From NCBI GenBank assembly GCA_034440575.1, contig JAOTOL010001503.1, positions 1-64,000 on the forward strand: DNA of 64,000 bases, in the 5' to 3' direction. Position numbers and translations under genes: made by a program. Below the pieces are notes generated by a model. The model was given only the letters and a program-made list of their open reading frames with translations. It was not told the origin of the DNA and did not search any database. This stretch comes from Imbricaverruca yamaguchii. Taxonomy: Eukaryota; Arthropoda; Thecostraca; Neoverrucidae. Shown one piece after another: positions 22,850 through 34,121 of the stretch (the stretch's first letter is position 1; every line of letters begins with the position of its first letter).

Positions 22850-23931
22850 TGGAGCCGAGGTAGCTCAGTCGGTAGGGTGTTAGACAGGGACGGTCCGTGG
22901 CACCAACATGAGGCGAGGCATAACAAAAATCGCCGGATTTCGACCAGTAATTTTCATAAATACCCATTATTATTTTATGTTAAGATGAGTACATCTAAAT
23001 TTGGTACTGCAAGGTGCCAAACCTATCACCATCGTTCTGAAGTCAGTGGATTTCAACCATATCCCTCGTGTTCGAATGCTTCCGAAATTGCCGGGAAATT
23101 TTCATATATAAAATTGAGGGAAATAACATCATATATTCATATATTATCGAGGTTTTCACATATCACAATTTCGTAATTCGAAATGGCTGGCATACATACA
23201 CACACGTATTATGTATATTCTTATTATTATAATTATATATACATTATTATTATATAGTCTACATTATTAGTGGACAGAGCCAACATTGAGGGGGCACTTC
23301 CCCTTCAAAAATATACAAAAAGAACACCCCTGGTTTAGACGTATATAGATGAAAAAATGGAAAGCAAACCTGAAAACCAGCTCCAGGTTCCGTATCTGCA
23401 CATGGGTGATAAGAGCGTGCTATTCCAACCCGTACAGGTTCCTCGGCCGGTAGTCTAAATATACTGTTTACGCCTTGTCCTGGCCGGATTGGTACCACCT
23501 TCCCATGGGGGCACATGCCCCCAGTACCCCCACCCTTGTTTATATGCCCCTGCACCGAGTGGGGAGGAATTATGTTGCAACAGTTATCTCTGGCTTGTTC
23601 ATACCCCTCCTTCCCGGCCGTGATTGTCAGTTGGCCCGTATCATCATACTGTTAGTACCCGTGGCACCGCGCGATTCCTGCAGCGCTCGATACGAATGCA
23701 GTTAGCGTGGGTCGAAGCGAAAAATTCCAATGTTATGGAAAATACGGCTCATATTCGTGGACAAGATTCTTCAAACTTTCAAATGAACCCAATTTTGTCC
23801 CATTTCGATGGTATTTAACATCGGAAATGCCGTGCGGAAAACACGGAAGTTTCGCTGGAGCGCCTACGGGACTGAGCAATTGTCCAGCCCATGTGACGTC
23901 ACGGACTGCCAAACGACTTTGGAGGGCCCCG
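22850..23931 (+). repeat. Composite repeat C, copy A (SINE-like head plus 0.55-kb body)
   Basis: The head at 22,855-23,060 has a tRNA box-A-like GGTAGCTCAGTCGG and shares sequence with 31,420-31,560 and 31,900-31,980. The body at 23,385-23,931 is matched in reverse complement by 34,122-34,690, with shared CACATGGGTGATAAG, CGAGTGGGGAGGAAT, GCACCGCGCGATTCCTG and GCGCCTACGGGACTGAG. The pair forms an inverted repeat about 10 kb apart. Homology stops sharply at GGAGGGCCCCGG. No shared long coding frame is evident. Confidence 0.75.
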
Positions 23932-24184
23932 GCCTACCCTGCGCTTGTTATGAAAGAAAACTCACAATATGGCGATGTGTGCAAGAGGCTAGCCTCTGTT
24001 GACCGGTGATAGAGCTGTTTTTAAGCTAAGATGTAAATGATGCAAAGGTAAATGAACTTCAATTTTCACTATAATTATGAGTCACCAATGCATATTTGTT
24101 TCCAGTTTTCAACTTTGTTATTTTCCAGTGGATAGAAGCATCATTTTGTTAAAATAGCATACAACAATACTTCCCAGCTCTACT

Positions 24185-24300
24185 CAGGTGAGGCACCTTA
24201 GTGCCTTACATGGGCCGACCGCCCCTGGTGTTAGATTCTTGACCGCAAGATTATGGGTTCGAGTCCCGCAACCAGCGGAATTACCGAGTCCACCCGCGAC
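24185..24300 (+). repeat. tRNA-like (SINE-type) sequence
   Basis: The stretch has a box-B-like GGTTCGAGTCCCGC and an anticodon-arm-like TCTTGACCGCAAGA, but no pairing acceptor stem at its ends. It is read as a tRNA-derived pseudogene or SINE and not as a functional tRNA gene. Confidence 0.45.
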
Positions 24301-24414
24301 CAATCGGCATGAGAAGTTGGCGACGGTACATGACCTAGCAGCTAATTGCGTCATAAAAGAACCCAAGATTCTTTTTCTGCTTCATGTGTTTGCTTCCTCC
24401 AATATATCGTTGTT

Positions 24415-25149
24415 TTAATGCACACTCTGTTGGGCGCCGAAATATATATTCATGTGCGCAGAATGACGAACCCAGTCGATACGCCCAAAATACAAATTCA
24501 CTTCCACCACAGAGTACACAACGGAGAAACCATCGGCAGTGAGAGAGAGGGCCTTCCTCAATCCTGGCTGTCTCGTCATCCCCAGCTTTATGCCACTCGT
24601 ATTAAAGTCTGATTGATAAACACCTTGTGTTGCCGTATTTATATCGTGTTTATATCGTATTGATATCGTGTACTGCAAAATGCGTGATGTTTCAGGTGAC
24701 ACGACGCGAATAATGAAATCATATTTTAAAATGAAAATACTTCCTTTAGTTAAAAATAGCACACATTTAGTTGGAAACATGCATGGTATTATGTGGTTAT
24801 TTTCAATTCCGCCCACAACTCCGCTGTTATTAAAGTTGCTTCCGAGGTGGTCTAGCTGTGAAATTCCTGTTGCCACTGTATTATTGCAGGCATAACAGAA
24901 ATTTGATTCACATAGCGTCTGTAACGCAACAAATTTATTACGACTGAGAATACCGAATAACGGGGTGCGAACATGGACAAAGGCACGGTGGGGGATAAAG
25001 GGGGATGCTTCCCCAATCTTGCCAAGCTCCGCGTTAAGCCTCTTGCAATGAATGGTAATCGAGCCGAAATCCTTGTGCGTGCATCTGTAATCCGTCTTAG
25101 CGCTTACGGGTTCCATCAAGTTCTTGCGGAATCTAAATCGAGCCTCCAT
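24415..25149 (-). CDS. Unrecognised 244-residue open frame
   Basis: An uninterrupted minus-strand frame of 244 codons, one of the longest non-repeat frames in the window. Composition is protein-like; motifs such as DYRCTHKDFGSITIHCKRL, FCYACNN and LFLTKGSIFILKYDFIIRV can be read, with two hydrophobic stretches but no clear signal peptide. I know no matching family. The surroundings are repeats, and no splice partners or promoter are evident, so chance openness in AT-rich DNA is not excluded. It is kept because its length is unusual for this region. Confidence 0.25.
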   Translation of the reverse strand: MEARFRFRKNLMEPVSAKTDYRCTHKDFGSITIHCKRLNAELGKIGEASPFIPHRAFVHVRTPLFGILSRNKFVALQTLCESNFCYACNNTVATGISQLDHLGSNFNNSGVVGGIENNHIIPCMFPTKCVLFLTKGSIFILKYDFIIRVVSPETSRILQYTISIRYKHDINTATQGVYQSDFNTSGIKLGMTRQPGLRKALSLTADGFSVVYSVVEVNLYFGRIDWVRHSAHMNIYFGAQQSVH

Positions 25150-25786
25150 GGTACGAAAAGCGTGATTTTTTATTTTGCGCCAGCACTCCAGAAAGTTTTA
25201 GCCTCCCTCAATGTTTTAGCCAACGTCTACTCCTGTCAAGGCAATGCTTGTCGCAGTCCTGGTGACGTGTGTTCGCAGTGTATCGTGAGAGGCGTGGAGC
25301 CGAGCTTAGATCTGGCATCGCTTTGACTCCAGCGCGGGTCAAGTCATTTGACTGTTCGGCAGCATGCACAATTGTTGGTTTTGTCACCTTGATAATCACG
25401 TACTGTGATTAAATGCACACTTCGAAGAGTAGCGACCAATGTTGGTCGGCGGGTACTGGTGGGAGGGGAAGGGCAACCGTTAGTTTTTAGCTCAATATTT
25501 GCGACGCACTGTCGTATGGTCAAAATGATTCAATTCAAGAGGACCTCTCTGCTATCCCACCCCCGATGGCCCGCCGCCCATGCCAGGAAGGGACTGGGGG
25601 GCGGGACGCTGCCATGAGCGGTGGTTATGTACTTCCTATCCCTGGCTGAATAGAAAAGTGCCCAACCATCAATTTAAGGCGGCCGAAGCCCAGCCTTGCA
25701 GAACATCTGCGTATTTACCTTCCCTTTATGCAAAAGATCGTCCCATGTGAAGAATGTTTTAACATACTGTCGCTTATTAGAAAGGC

Positions 25787-25895
25787 TTCCCACGACGCGC
25801 ACAAGAAGCTGCTGGCCTCCACCTCGAACCGCCTACCTCCGAGTCGGCAAACCGACGCGCTACCAGCTGCGCTACCCATATCGAGTGCCTCACGT
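25787..25895 (-). repeat. tRNA-like (SINE-type) sequence
   Basis: On the minus strand, GGTAGCGCAGCTGGTAGCGC resembles a tRNA D arm with box A, and GGCGGTTCGAGG follows about 35 bases later like box B. Ends do not pair as an acceptor stem. A tRNA-derived SINE head is the likeliest reading. Confidence 0.5.
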
Positions 25896-26036
25896 CGCTT
25901 AAGTTAAATAGTGTCGATGGATATCGCATGGGTCTAAATAACATATGCGTGCATGTGTTTCAATATACAAACACATATGCATGTGTTTCGATATATGCAT
26001 GTTGGAGTTGCTCCAAGGCTTTAAGGGCAGCATTAA

Positions 26037-27380
26037 CACGCGCCCTGGAGGGCCTCTGAAAACAACGCGCACTGGAGGGGGCGGATACCGCCCCCCTAAG
26101 ATCTCAGCTCCTATGAAGGCTAGAGCAACGAAACTCTCATGGTGGATGGGCACGATAATGAATTATATTATGTGGAAAGATCATAACCTTAGGTCAATAT
26201 CTTCAAGGGTAAATGAGGTAAAAATAGCAAAATTTTCTGGTTATGGGTGGCTTGGCTTGCCATTGTTATGGATCGCTCTGGTTGTGTTTATATGCTCCAA
26301 AATTTGGATGAATGATGTTTTGGACATTATTAATGATGCAATACAGATGTCAGATCCGCCATTTGACCTCAGGTCACCCATATAGGAGCACTTTATTAGG
26401 TCATTACCTGCTCCAGTTACCGGAACCGGGCTCCCATCTCGACTGCTCCGTTGGGCGGCTCGGCACAATCGGCTTCGCAAAGAAAGGAGTGAAATACATG
26501 AATAAAGTATGGAAACGCTTGGGCACACAATGGCAGACAGTAGATTTCGGGATGTATAGGGAGTAACATGTAAAGTGACATCAATCGCATGACAGTCATT
26601 TGCATTTATGACACATTCCAGTTGACCAAGTTTGGTTCCATTATCCTATCATGAACTTGACCTGACTTGACCTCGGCGACCGAACATGACTTTTAAATAA
26701 TATAGCATAACAATATGCATCAAACAAGTCGCTAGTGTTGTCAAGAACACTTCCCTATTGCCAATATACGGGAAGCGCATCAGCACCGATTTTTGTGGTC
26801 TGGCGCTGCGAATTGTTTTTACTTTAACGACCCCTAACTTGAAAACGTCTCGGCCGATTTTTATTTTTCTTGCTTTAAGCAATGCGCCGGTCATTTCTCA
26901 GCAGGTACGCGAAAAGAAATAGGCCTATATAGGCCGGTACAAAATGGAGTTATGCACGAAAAATCGGAAGGATGGCGGATTTCGCCATACGCCCTCTAGG
27001 GCGTGTATTAACCTGTTATGAACTTGACCTGACTTGACCTCGGTGACTTGACATTACTCTGGAACAATGTAGCATGACAATGTACATCAAACAAGTCGCT
27101 AGTTTTGCCAAGAACACTTCCTTTTTGCTAATATACGGGAAGCGCATCAGCGCCGATATTTGTGATCTGGCGCTGAGAACATTTTTTTACTTTAGCGAGC
27201 CCTAACTCGAAAAAGTTTCGCTTGATTTTCGCTTGTCTTGCTTCAAACAACGCGCCGGACATTTATTGGCAGATACGCAAACAATGGCGTATATCGGCCG
27301 GTAAAATCTGGAGTTATCTGCGAAAAACCGGAGGGGTGGGCGGATTTCGCCCCCCCCCCTCCCGTTCGCGTGTTAATGTA
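26037..27380 (+). repeat. Repeat X, copy 1, containing a 367-bp tandem dimer
   Basis: Matches 31,988-33,190 in the same direction, beginning CCTGGAGGGCCTCTGAAAA and continuing through CTAAGATCTCAGCTCC. The second half is a tandem dimer starting ATGAACTTGACCTGACTTG at 26,651 and again at 27,018; each unit contains ACAAGTCGCTAGT and GGGAAGCGCATCAGC. The first half has an open frame of about 110 codons shared with copy 2 (see findings). Repeat class unknown. Confidence 0.85.
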
Positions 27381-28137
27381 CATTTTGATGGAAATATTCT
27401 TCTTTCGAACTATGATGGTTTTGTAAACTCAATTTGCTTAGGAATTACCATGCATAATTAATGGAATTTTCTCACTCGAGTGGATATTCATTTGATCATT
27501 ATTTCTGCATGGTCACATCTTAGACCATAACTATTAGTAACTTGAGGTGCACTGTGTGCATCAGCTGGTTCACAAAGACACATGACCCCTAAAGGAAGCG
27601 ACACACCGAATGCACTTTGGAGAAAAACTGGACCAACTACAGTGCAAAGGATGCTATTAAGAAGAGGATTTGTGGCCATCCATGCCTAAAAAGATGAATA
27701 AAGCACTAAGCCAGAGCTTTTTCTGGCAAGCAAGGTGCATTTTTCCAAATAGCAAATAATATCAGCATTTGGTGCAAATACCTGGTTGCAATGCTGGAGC
27801 ATTAATCATATCTGTGGTTTTCCCTTATTCTATCATGGTGTGGAAAAAGGGGCTGAAACATGTTGAAACGTGTACATTGCTGCCAATATTATAAGCCTCG
27901 ATACACGGAGTATTAAATTTCAGGTAAATTCCAATTGAGGTTTCATCACTTTAGGGAGGGGGTTGCTCACCCAGTTGCCTCACTCTGGGATTCACTCATG
28001 GTCAGTGCTATCGACAGGCCTTCAAGGCTCGTGCAGGGGAAAATTCAAGCTTTTTATCCAGATGTCTCCAAATATTTGCTTGAAAAACAAAGGAATCAAC
28101 AACTTTAAGCTGCAGTGTTTTGAAGTTGTAGGATGGA
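27381..28137. other. No gene recognised
   Basis: Mostly AT-rich single-copy-like sequence flanking the TAGGGTG transposon; no domain or repeat seen. Confidence 0.4.
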
Positions 28138-28145
28138 CTGCTCAT

Positions 28146-28545
28146 TAGGGTGGAGTGATTTCATGCGTTTTTGTAAAAACGCTGGGTGATAAAGTCTAAA
28201 ACCGTGTGTTTGGTTCTCAAGAAATGATCTGCAAAGTTATAAAACAATCCGAGACCGGGAAGCCGCCGCGCCTCAGGGCTTTCTGAGGCCGAAATGACGT
28301 TTTCTAACGAACTTGCGGGATAAATCACCATTTCAGGAATTCAAATAATTAGATAGAAAATAAGGAGTTGTTTCGTTCCATTCTACAGTCTTTCATTGAC
28401 CGCTGTGCAAATTTTAACTTTTCTAACTTGAAAATTGTGCCCGTCATTACGCAGAGTCTCGTAAGGTGCACCGACCGCAGCGACATCACTGCCCTCTATC
28501 GGTGGAAGTGTAAACTGTGGGCATTGGCCGTTTTTCCCGTTTTAG
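28146..28545 (+). repeat. Left TIR of TAGGGTG element 2
   Basis: Pairs with about 30,880-31,264 in reverse complement. Strong blocks are AAGCCGCCGCGCCTCAGGGC, TTTCTGAGGCCGAAATGACG, AACTTGAAAATTGTGCC and CACTGCCCTCTATCGG. The outer 200 bases are the best conserved. Confidence 0.85.
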
Positions 28546-28723
28546 TTCCTCTCTGTGACAACTGAAGGCAGGGAGGGGGCAGATCTAAGACAGGGTATAT
28601 TCGGATGGCTGCTATGCCTGCAAATAGGCACACGAACAGAACGAACTAAGGGCAGTTAGTCCTAAGACCTACTCATCTAAATAAGATCCTGCACCACCAT
28701 ACGACTACGAATTGCACACGGCT

Positions 28724-28806
28724 ATCTCTCTGTCTCTGTCTCTGTCTGACTGTCTGTCTCTTTCTCACTCTCTCTCCCTCTCTCTCTCTCTCTCTCTCCC
28801 CATCTC
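28724..28806. repeat. CT-rich microsatellite
   Basis: CTCTGT and CT units inside TAGGGTG element 2, just inside its left arm. Confidence 0.9.
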
Positions 28807-28946
28807 TCTCACATTTACCGTTACACGAAGGCACTTTTCTTAGCGGATTTCGGTCTCGCGGCACGACTGGCCTGGCGCGATACGATAATGCCGTGTCGCC
28901 TGTCCTCGCCGAACACACACGTGGACGCCTCCGTTACGAGCTTAAC

Positions 28947-30500
28947 TCATCGCTCGACACTTTGTGCGTGCCATGGGAATGCCGGTAGCGAGAGAGGTTG
29001 GTCGACGGCTGACATAATCTCGACGTTTGACATGTGAGCGGTAACTGGCGGTTCGGTCACCTCGACATGGTCCCATTGAATCATGTTGGTGCATGTGGCC
29101 GCCTCCCAGTTCAATGGGGGCACCCTGAACTGTCGGCACCGGGATCCCGGGTTACTCCGCGCACTCATGATCAGTTTGAACCCCCCCTCTCCCGAATCGA
29201 CCTCTCAGTGTCGACAACCATGGCCGCGATTAGGTTCTCCGGGTGGGCGAGCCACGCGTTACGTTGCACTGAACGTTTCGCCGCTGTCTGCACTTCAGGT
29301 GTCTGTGTCTGAATAAGTCTTATCGTTCTGAATAGATGCACGACTCCTTGCGTGAAGAGTGGGCGCGCTTTGATGTCGAACCACATAGGGGCATACACCT
29401 GCTGGACAAACTCTGTCATCTTTGTCAGAGCCGGGGTTGGCGACGCAGTTCTCGTGTACAGTACGAGCACTCTGATGCCGAGAGTTAGCCACCGCGCGTG
29501 ATTAAGCGGACCCGGCCTGGCGCGTGCCAGCTCAGCACTGACAACGCCGGTGGCGACGGCTCGGCAGTACCGGAGAAGGATGCGCTGGTCAGCAGACAGG
29601 TCTGCGACAACCTGCTCCGCGATGTCAGGCGCGTTGAATGGTATGGGACGGAAGTCCACCCCCGGCTGGCGGTGAATGTTACCAGCTATAGCTTGTCCCA
29701 ACAGGCCCTTCAACGGGCCCTTGAAGGACTTGGGCCCACTGGTGGCCTCCATTCAGCTCCACGAACACATGCCTGCGAAAAAGCCCAGGACAGAATGGGA
29801 TTGGGACAAGGAAGGAATTGGATAAACATTTATCAGGGTCTAAATGGGCAAATACCACGGCAAGTGTTCGGATTGTACTACGGACTCACAAATTGCCATG
29901 ATTCTAGATAGATATGCAGATGACGCAGTATATTATTGTATATCATGTAATTTGTAAGGATCAGGTGGATAGTGGCGAAGTATTTCAGTCAATTCTTGTT
30001 TTATTCTTTAAAAAACAAGCGGCACATACCTCATCGGAAGTACGTTGCCATGAAGAAGGCAGATGAGCCAGTGGACGCTACGGCCCAGCTGGCGCTCCAT
30101 CCTCGTGAGTGCACCGTTTTCGCGCCCTGTGTTGACGACAGTGCCATCGACCAATACTGCCTGCAGGGATTCTTCTGAGTCGCACTCCCGAACGACCTCT
30201 AAAGCCTTGCCAGCAATTGATGCACTATTTTCTGATGTCAGTGTTCTGTGAGCTATGTAGGTTCCACCTGGCTCGTTCACAAATACCAGATGATTCTCTT
30301 TTCCCGTATGTCGTACGTCTTGCTCATTTGTTTTCTCTTGTATCTTTGTGATATCCTGTCTCCTATCGAATCCATGCACTGCACCTTATCGCCTATGCCC
30401 TCCTCTAGCTTTCGTTTTTCTTTCTCCTGTGCCCTTTGTCTGTCTCTTATGATGGTGAGCAAATGCAACAGTTGGTGGGCAATAGATGGTCGGAGCATAA
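28947..30500 (-). pseudogene. Transposase of TAGGGTG element 2, intron-containing, decayed
   Basis: On the minus strand from about 30,500: IRDRQRAQEKEKRKLEEGIG, then a frame slip near 30,370 to GFDRRQDIT (candidate first Asp), LVFVNEPGGTYIAH, VLVDGTVVNTG (candidate second Asp) and VHWLICLLHGNVLPMR. A donor GTATGT follows at about 30,027 and an acceptor TTTTTCGCAG at about 29,770. The second exon continues HVFVELNG, slips one base, then SGPKSFKGPLKGLLG, LSADQRILLRYC, LNHARWLTLGIRVLVLYTR and YAPMWFDIKARP. The C-terminus, FRVPPLNWEAA...LPAFPWHAQSVER, lies in another frame at 28,947-29,168 and supplies a candidate third acidic residue (VER). Every block has a counterpart in the transposase at 60.6-62.8 kb. 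At least three slips make it a pseudogene. The start and any exon upstream of 30,500 are not resolved. Confidence 0.8.
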
Positions 30501-30879
30501 AATCATCGCTAGTACTGCTAAATTTGAGCGGTCTGCGTTAGTCGTGCGACCGAGTACCCACCCAGTAAGGTATGGGATTGTCAGTGCTTCCGCCAAAGTA
30601 AATTAATTAAATTCAAATATATGCAGCAATAATTCACATGCAGCCAAGAAAACATGCGAGCAGGGTATCTCAGGTAAACACTGTGAGCTTAGAGGCTGAA
30701 AGGCAGGCCACAATATGCCAAAGCCGGCTGTGGCTACGCTTCAATCGTGTATAGCTGTCGATAGAAGTCACTGGAATTGTAATAAAGTAGCGTTGTGCGC
30801 ATAAGAAGTCGGCACATTGTGCACTGTCTCAAATCCGCCACCTACCTGCCCCCCAGTTGACCAATAAAGATACTTATAT

Positions 30880-31264
30880 TGCGGAATGAACGGTGAATGG
30901 TCGCAGTTCATACTTCTGCCGATAGAGGGCAGTGGTGGCGCTACCGGCGGGCACACCTTCCGGAACTCTGCGTCATGGCAGGCACAATTTTCAAGTTAGG
31001 GAAGTGAAAATTAGCATAGCGGTGGATGAAAAACTGTACAATGCAACGAAATAAATATTTATTTGCTATCTAATGATTTACATTCCTGAAATCTGGCTTG
31101 ATCCCGCAAGGTGGTAGAAAAACGTCATTTCGGCCTCAGAAAGCCCTGAGGCGCGGCGGCTTCCCGGCCTCAGATTGCTCTAAAACTTTGCAGATCGTCT
31201 TTTTAGAACCAAACGCAAGTTTTAAGACTTTAACACCAAAAAATTTGGAAATCACTCCACCCTA
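30880..31264 (-). repeat. Right TIR of TAGGGTG element 2
   Basis: Inverse partner of 28,146-28,545. Divergence between the arms (several mismatches and small gaps per 100 bases) points to an old insertion. Confidence 0.85.
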
Positions 31265-31429
31265 CTGCGCATACTGTTCGCAACACCTTCCCTTCCACAA
31301 CAACAGAACCACCTATATTTCATGAGCTAGATTTTACATTGGGGGTCTAAGTAAGCCCCTATCAGTGATTAAGACTTGGGGTTCACACATCCCAGATAGA
31401 GTAGCGTGAACAGTGGCGTACCTAGTCTT

Positions 31430-31985
31430 TGCACGCGGGAGCAAACGGACTTCAAGGTGGCTCAAGCAAAACTCGTAGAAATAGTCCCCGGATTTCGATC
31501 AGTATAATTAATAGGTACCCATTGTTATCTTATACTGAGATAAATAGGAATAAGCTATCAACTTACGCCACCCCGGTAGCTCAGTTGGTCAGAGCGCTGG
31601 TCTGCAATGGTCTCCCCTGTTCTGGCAACACATGGTTCGAGTCGCTTCACGCGCTCGCATTTCGCCCCCAGCCGGGATTGTCAGTTTGTTGGCAGCTGGC
31701 CCAATAAGGCCGGGAACGGGCTACCGGGCGGGCGTGTCGGTTCATTGATAGCACGCTAAGCTTTTGATCAAAATTGTGCCGTTGAACAGGAATTCATGGA
31801 TCAGGTGATGGGGACAGTGGTCACGCAACAAGCTCTGCTTAGGAATAGAACCCTGGTTCCTACAGCCACCCCAGCAACAACTCGGACTAAATTTACCATA
31901 AAAAACTTAAATTGGCGCTGCAAGATGCCAAACCCATCACCATCGTTCCTATATCAGTGGATTTCAACCTTCTCCCTCCTGTTCA
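31430..31985 (+). repeat. tRNA-derived SINE-like repeat, copy 2
   Basis: CCCGGTAGCTCAGTTGGTCA at about 31,570 is a box-A/D-arm match and GGTTCGAGTC at about 31,635 a box B. The following CACGCAACAAGCTCTG and ATAGAACCCTGGTTC recur at 59,572-59,610 and, inverted, at 34,950-34,995. It is a dispersed Pol III-type repeat, here abutting repeat X copy 2. Confidence 0.7.
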
Positions 31986-31987
31986 CA

Positions 31988-33190
31988 CGCACCCTGGAGG
32001 GCCTCTGAAAATAACGCGCACTGGAGGGGGGGGGGGCGGATACCAACCCCCTAAGATCTCAGCTCCTATGAAGGCTAGAGCAACGAAATTCGCAGGGTGG
32101 ATGGGCACGATAGTGAACTCTATTGTGTACAAAGTTCATGACCTTAGGTCAATATCTTCAAGGTCAAATGATGTCAAAAAAGCAAAATATTCCGGTTTTG
32201 CGTGGCTTGGCTTGTCATTGCTATGGGTCCCTGTGATTATGTTTAAATGCTCCAAAATTGGCATTAATGATGTTTTGGACATTATTAATGATGAAATACA
32301 CATGTCAGATCCGCCATTTGACCTCTGGTCACCAATATAGGAGCACTTTATTAGGTCACTGCCTACTCAAGTTGCCGGAACCGGGCTCTCAACCCGACTG
32401 CTCCGTTGGGCGGCTCGGCACAATCGACTTCGCAAAGAAAGGAGTGAAGTACCTGAATAAAGTACGGAAACACTTAGGCACACAATGACAAACAGTAAAA
32501 TTCTGGATGTGTAGGGAGCAACATGTAAAGTGACATCAATCGCATGACAGTCATTTGCATTTATAACACATTCCAGTTGACCAAGTTTGGTTCCATTATC
32601 CTATCATGAACTTGACCTGACTTGACCTCGGCGACCGAACATGACTTTTAAATTATATAGCATAGCAATATGCATCAAACATGTCGCTAGTGTTGTCAAG
32701 AACACTTCCATTTTGCCGATAGACGGGAGCGCATCAGCGCCGATTTTTGTGGTCTGGCGCTGCGAATTGTTTTTACTTTAACGGTCCCTAACTTTAACAA
32801 TTTCCAGCAGAATTTCATTTTTCTTACTTAAAACAATGCGCCTGTCATTCCTAAGCAGGTACGCAAAAATGTGGCGTATATCGGCCGATACAATATGGTG
32901 TTATGTCCGAAAAATCGGAAGGGTTGGCGGATTTTGCCATCCCCCTCCACGGCGTGTGTAAACCTGTCATGAACTTGACCTGACTTGACCTCGGTGACTT
33001 GACATGACTTTGAAACAATGTAGCATGGCAATGTATATCAAACAAGTCGCTAGTTTTACCAAGAACACCTCCTTTTTGCTAATATACGGGAAGCGCATCA
33101 GCGCCGATATTTGTGGTCTGGCGCTTAGAACATTTTTTACTTTAGCGACTCCTAACTCGAAAAATTTTCAATCGATTTTCATTTTTCTCA
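31988..33190 (+). repeat. Repeat X, copy 2, containing a 363-bp tandem dimer
   Basis: Direct repeat of 26,037-27,380. Dimer units start at 32,606 and 32,969. The end is shorter than in copy 1: homology fades after AAATTTTCAATCGATTTTC. It directly follows the SINE-like repeat in a fixed order not seen for copy 1. Confidence 0.85.
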
Positions 33191-33299
33191 CTTTAGGACA
33201 TATGAGCAGTCCATTTGTATTCTCTTACTTTAGTGTAAAATGGATGTAAATTTGATTGGAAGGATGTTCTGAGTTCTGGTCACCATATTTAAACTCCAG

Positions 33300-34005
33300 A
33301 GTATATCGGCCATTCCACGTCGATTGGTGAATGTTTAATCAAATTCGGTTCGGTACTTTCGGAGCATGGGCGTATCATATAGCTGCGAAAACGATTTTGT
33401 TCATTTTGGAGACCTTCATCTAAAGCCAAGGTGACGATATTCAAAGCCCCACGTATATCGAACACGTTACGTCGATTGGTGAAGGCTTCATGAAATTGTA
33501 TTGGGTAGTTTCGGAGTATGGGCGTGGTTAAAAGTCTTTAAAATGGTTTTGTGCTTTTTTGATGACATTGACATAAGGCCAAGGTCACCATATTCAAAAT
33601 TCCGAAGTATATCGGCCATGTCACGTCTATTGGTGAAGGTTTCACGAAATTCGGTTCAGTAGTTTAGGCGCATGGGCACTGCAAAAAATCAAAATTAAGA
33701 TGTACTTAATCTGCGACCTTAGGTCTAGGTCATGGTCCCCATATTGCAAAGGCCCAAGTGAATCGACAATGCTGCATCGATTGGCGAAGGTTTCGTTGAA
33801 TTTGGTGGAGCTGTTTATGAGCATGGGCACCGCAGCACCTTCAAAATTATTTCAAAATGACCGCTCCAAGTCTAAGGGGAAATTTTATAGCTTTGCGTAA
33901 TGGTAAGTGTCCCGACATTCAAAAGTCCCAAGTAAATCTACCAAACTGAATCAATTGGTGAAGGTTTGGTGGACTTTGGTTCGGTAGTTTCTGAGCATGG
34001 GCACG
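33300..34005 (+). repeat. Degenerate tandem array, about 150-170-bp period
   Basis: About five diverged units, each with a variant of GATTGGTGAAGGTTTC, GAAATTCGGTTC, GTAGTTTCGGAGCATGGGC and CCAAGGTCACCATATTCAAA. It looks like an old satellite or gene-like array; no open frame survives. Confidence 0.75.
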
Positions 34006-34121
34006 GCAACAGCCCTGTGCAACAGAGTAGACCCACCCCGGCGGTGTTCATGTACGTCCCGCTACTGATGACGTTTAGGTGGAAGGTGGAGCCTAATTTG
34101 ACCGCAGAGTCGCGGCGACCG

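Larger units (their letters stand above)
28146..31264 (-). mobile_element. TAGGGTG-family DNA transposon (hAT-like), element 2
   Basis: Termini are TAGGGTGGAGTGATTT at 28,146 and its inverse AAATCACTCCACCCTA ending 31,264. The TIRs extend about 0.4 kb inward. Immediately outside are CTGCTCAT (28,138-28,145) and CTGCGCAT (31,265-31,272), an 8-bp TSD with one mismatch. The transposase on the minus strand is homologous to that at 60.6-62.8 kb. TIRs starting TAGGG plus 8-bp TSDs are traits of the hAT superfamily; the hAT-like placement is inference. About 3.1 kb in all, carrying a CT-rich microsatellite at 28,724-28,806. Confidence 0.85.

Noticed and set aside
31571..31645. tRNA gene at the GGTAGCTCAG...GGTTCGAGTC motif
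   Set aside because: Box A and box B are present but the acceptor ends do not pair, and the sequence recurs in fixed context elsewhere, so it is SINE-like.
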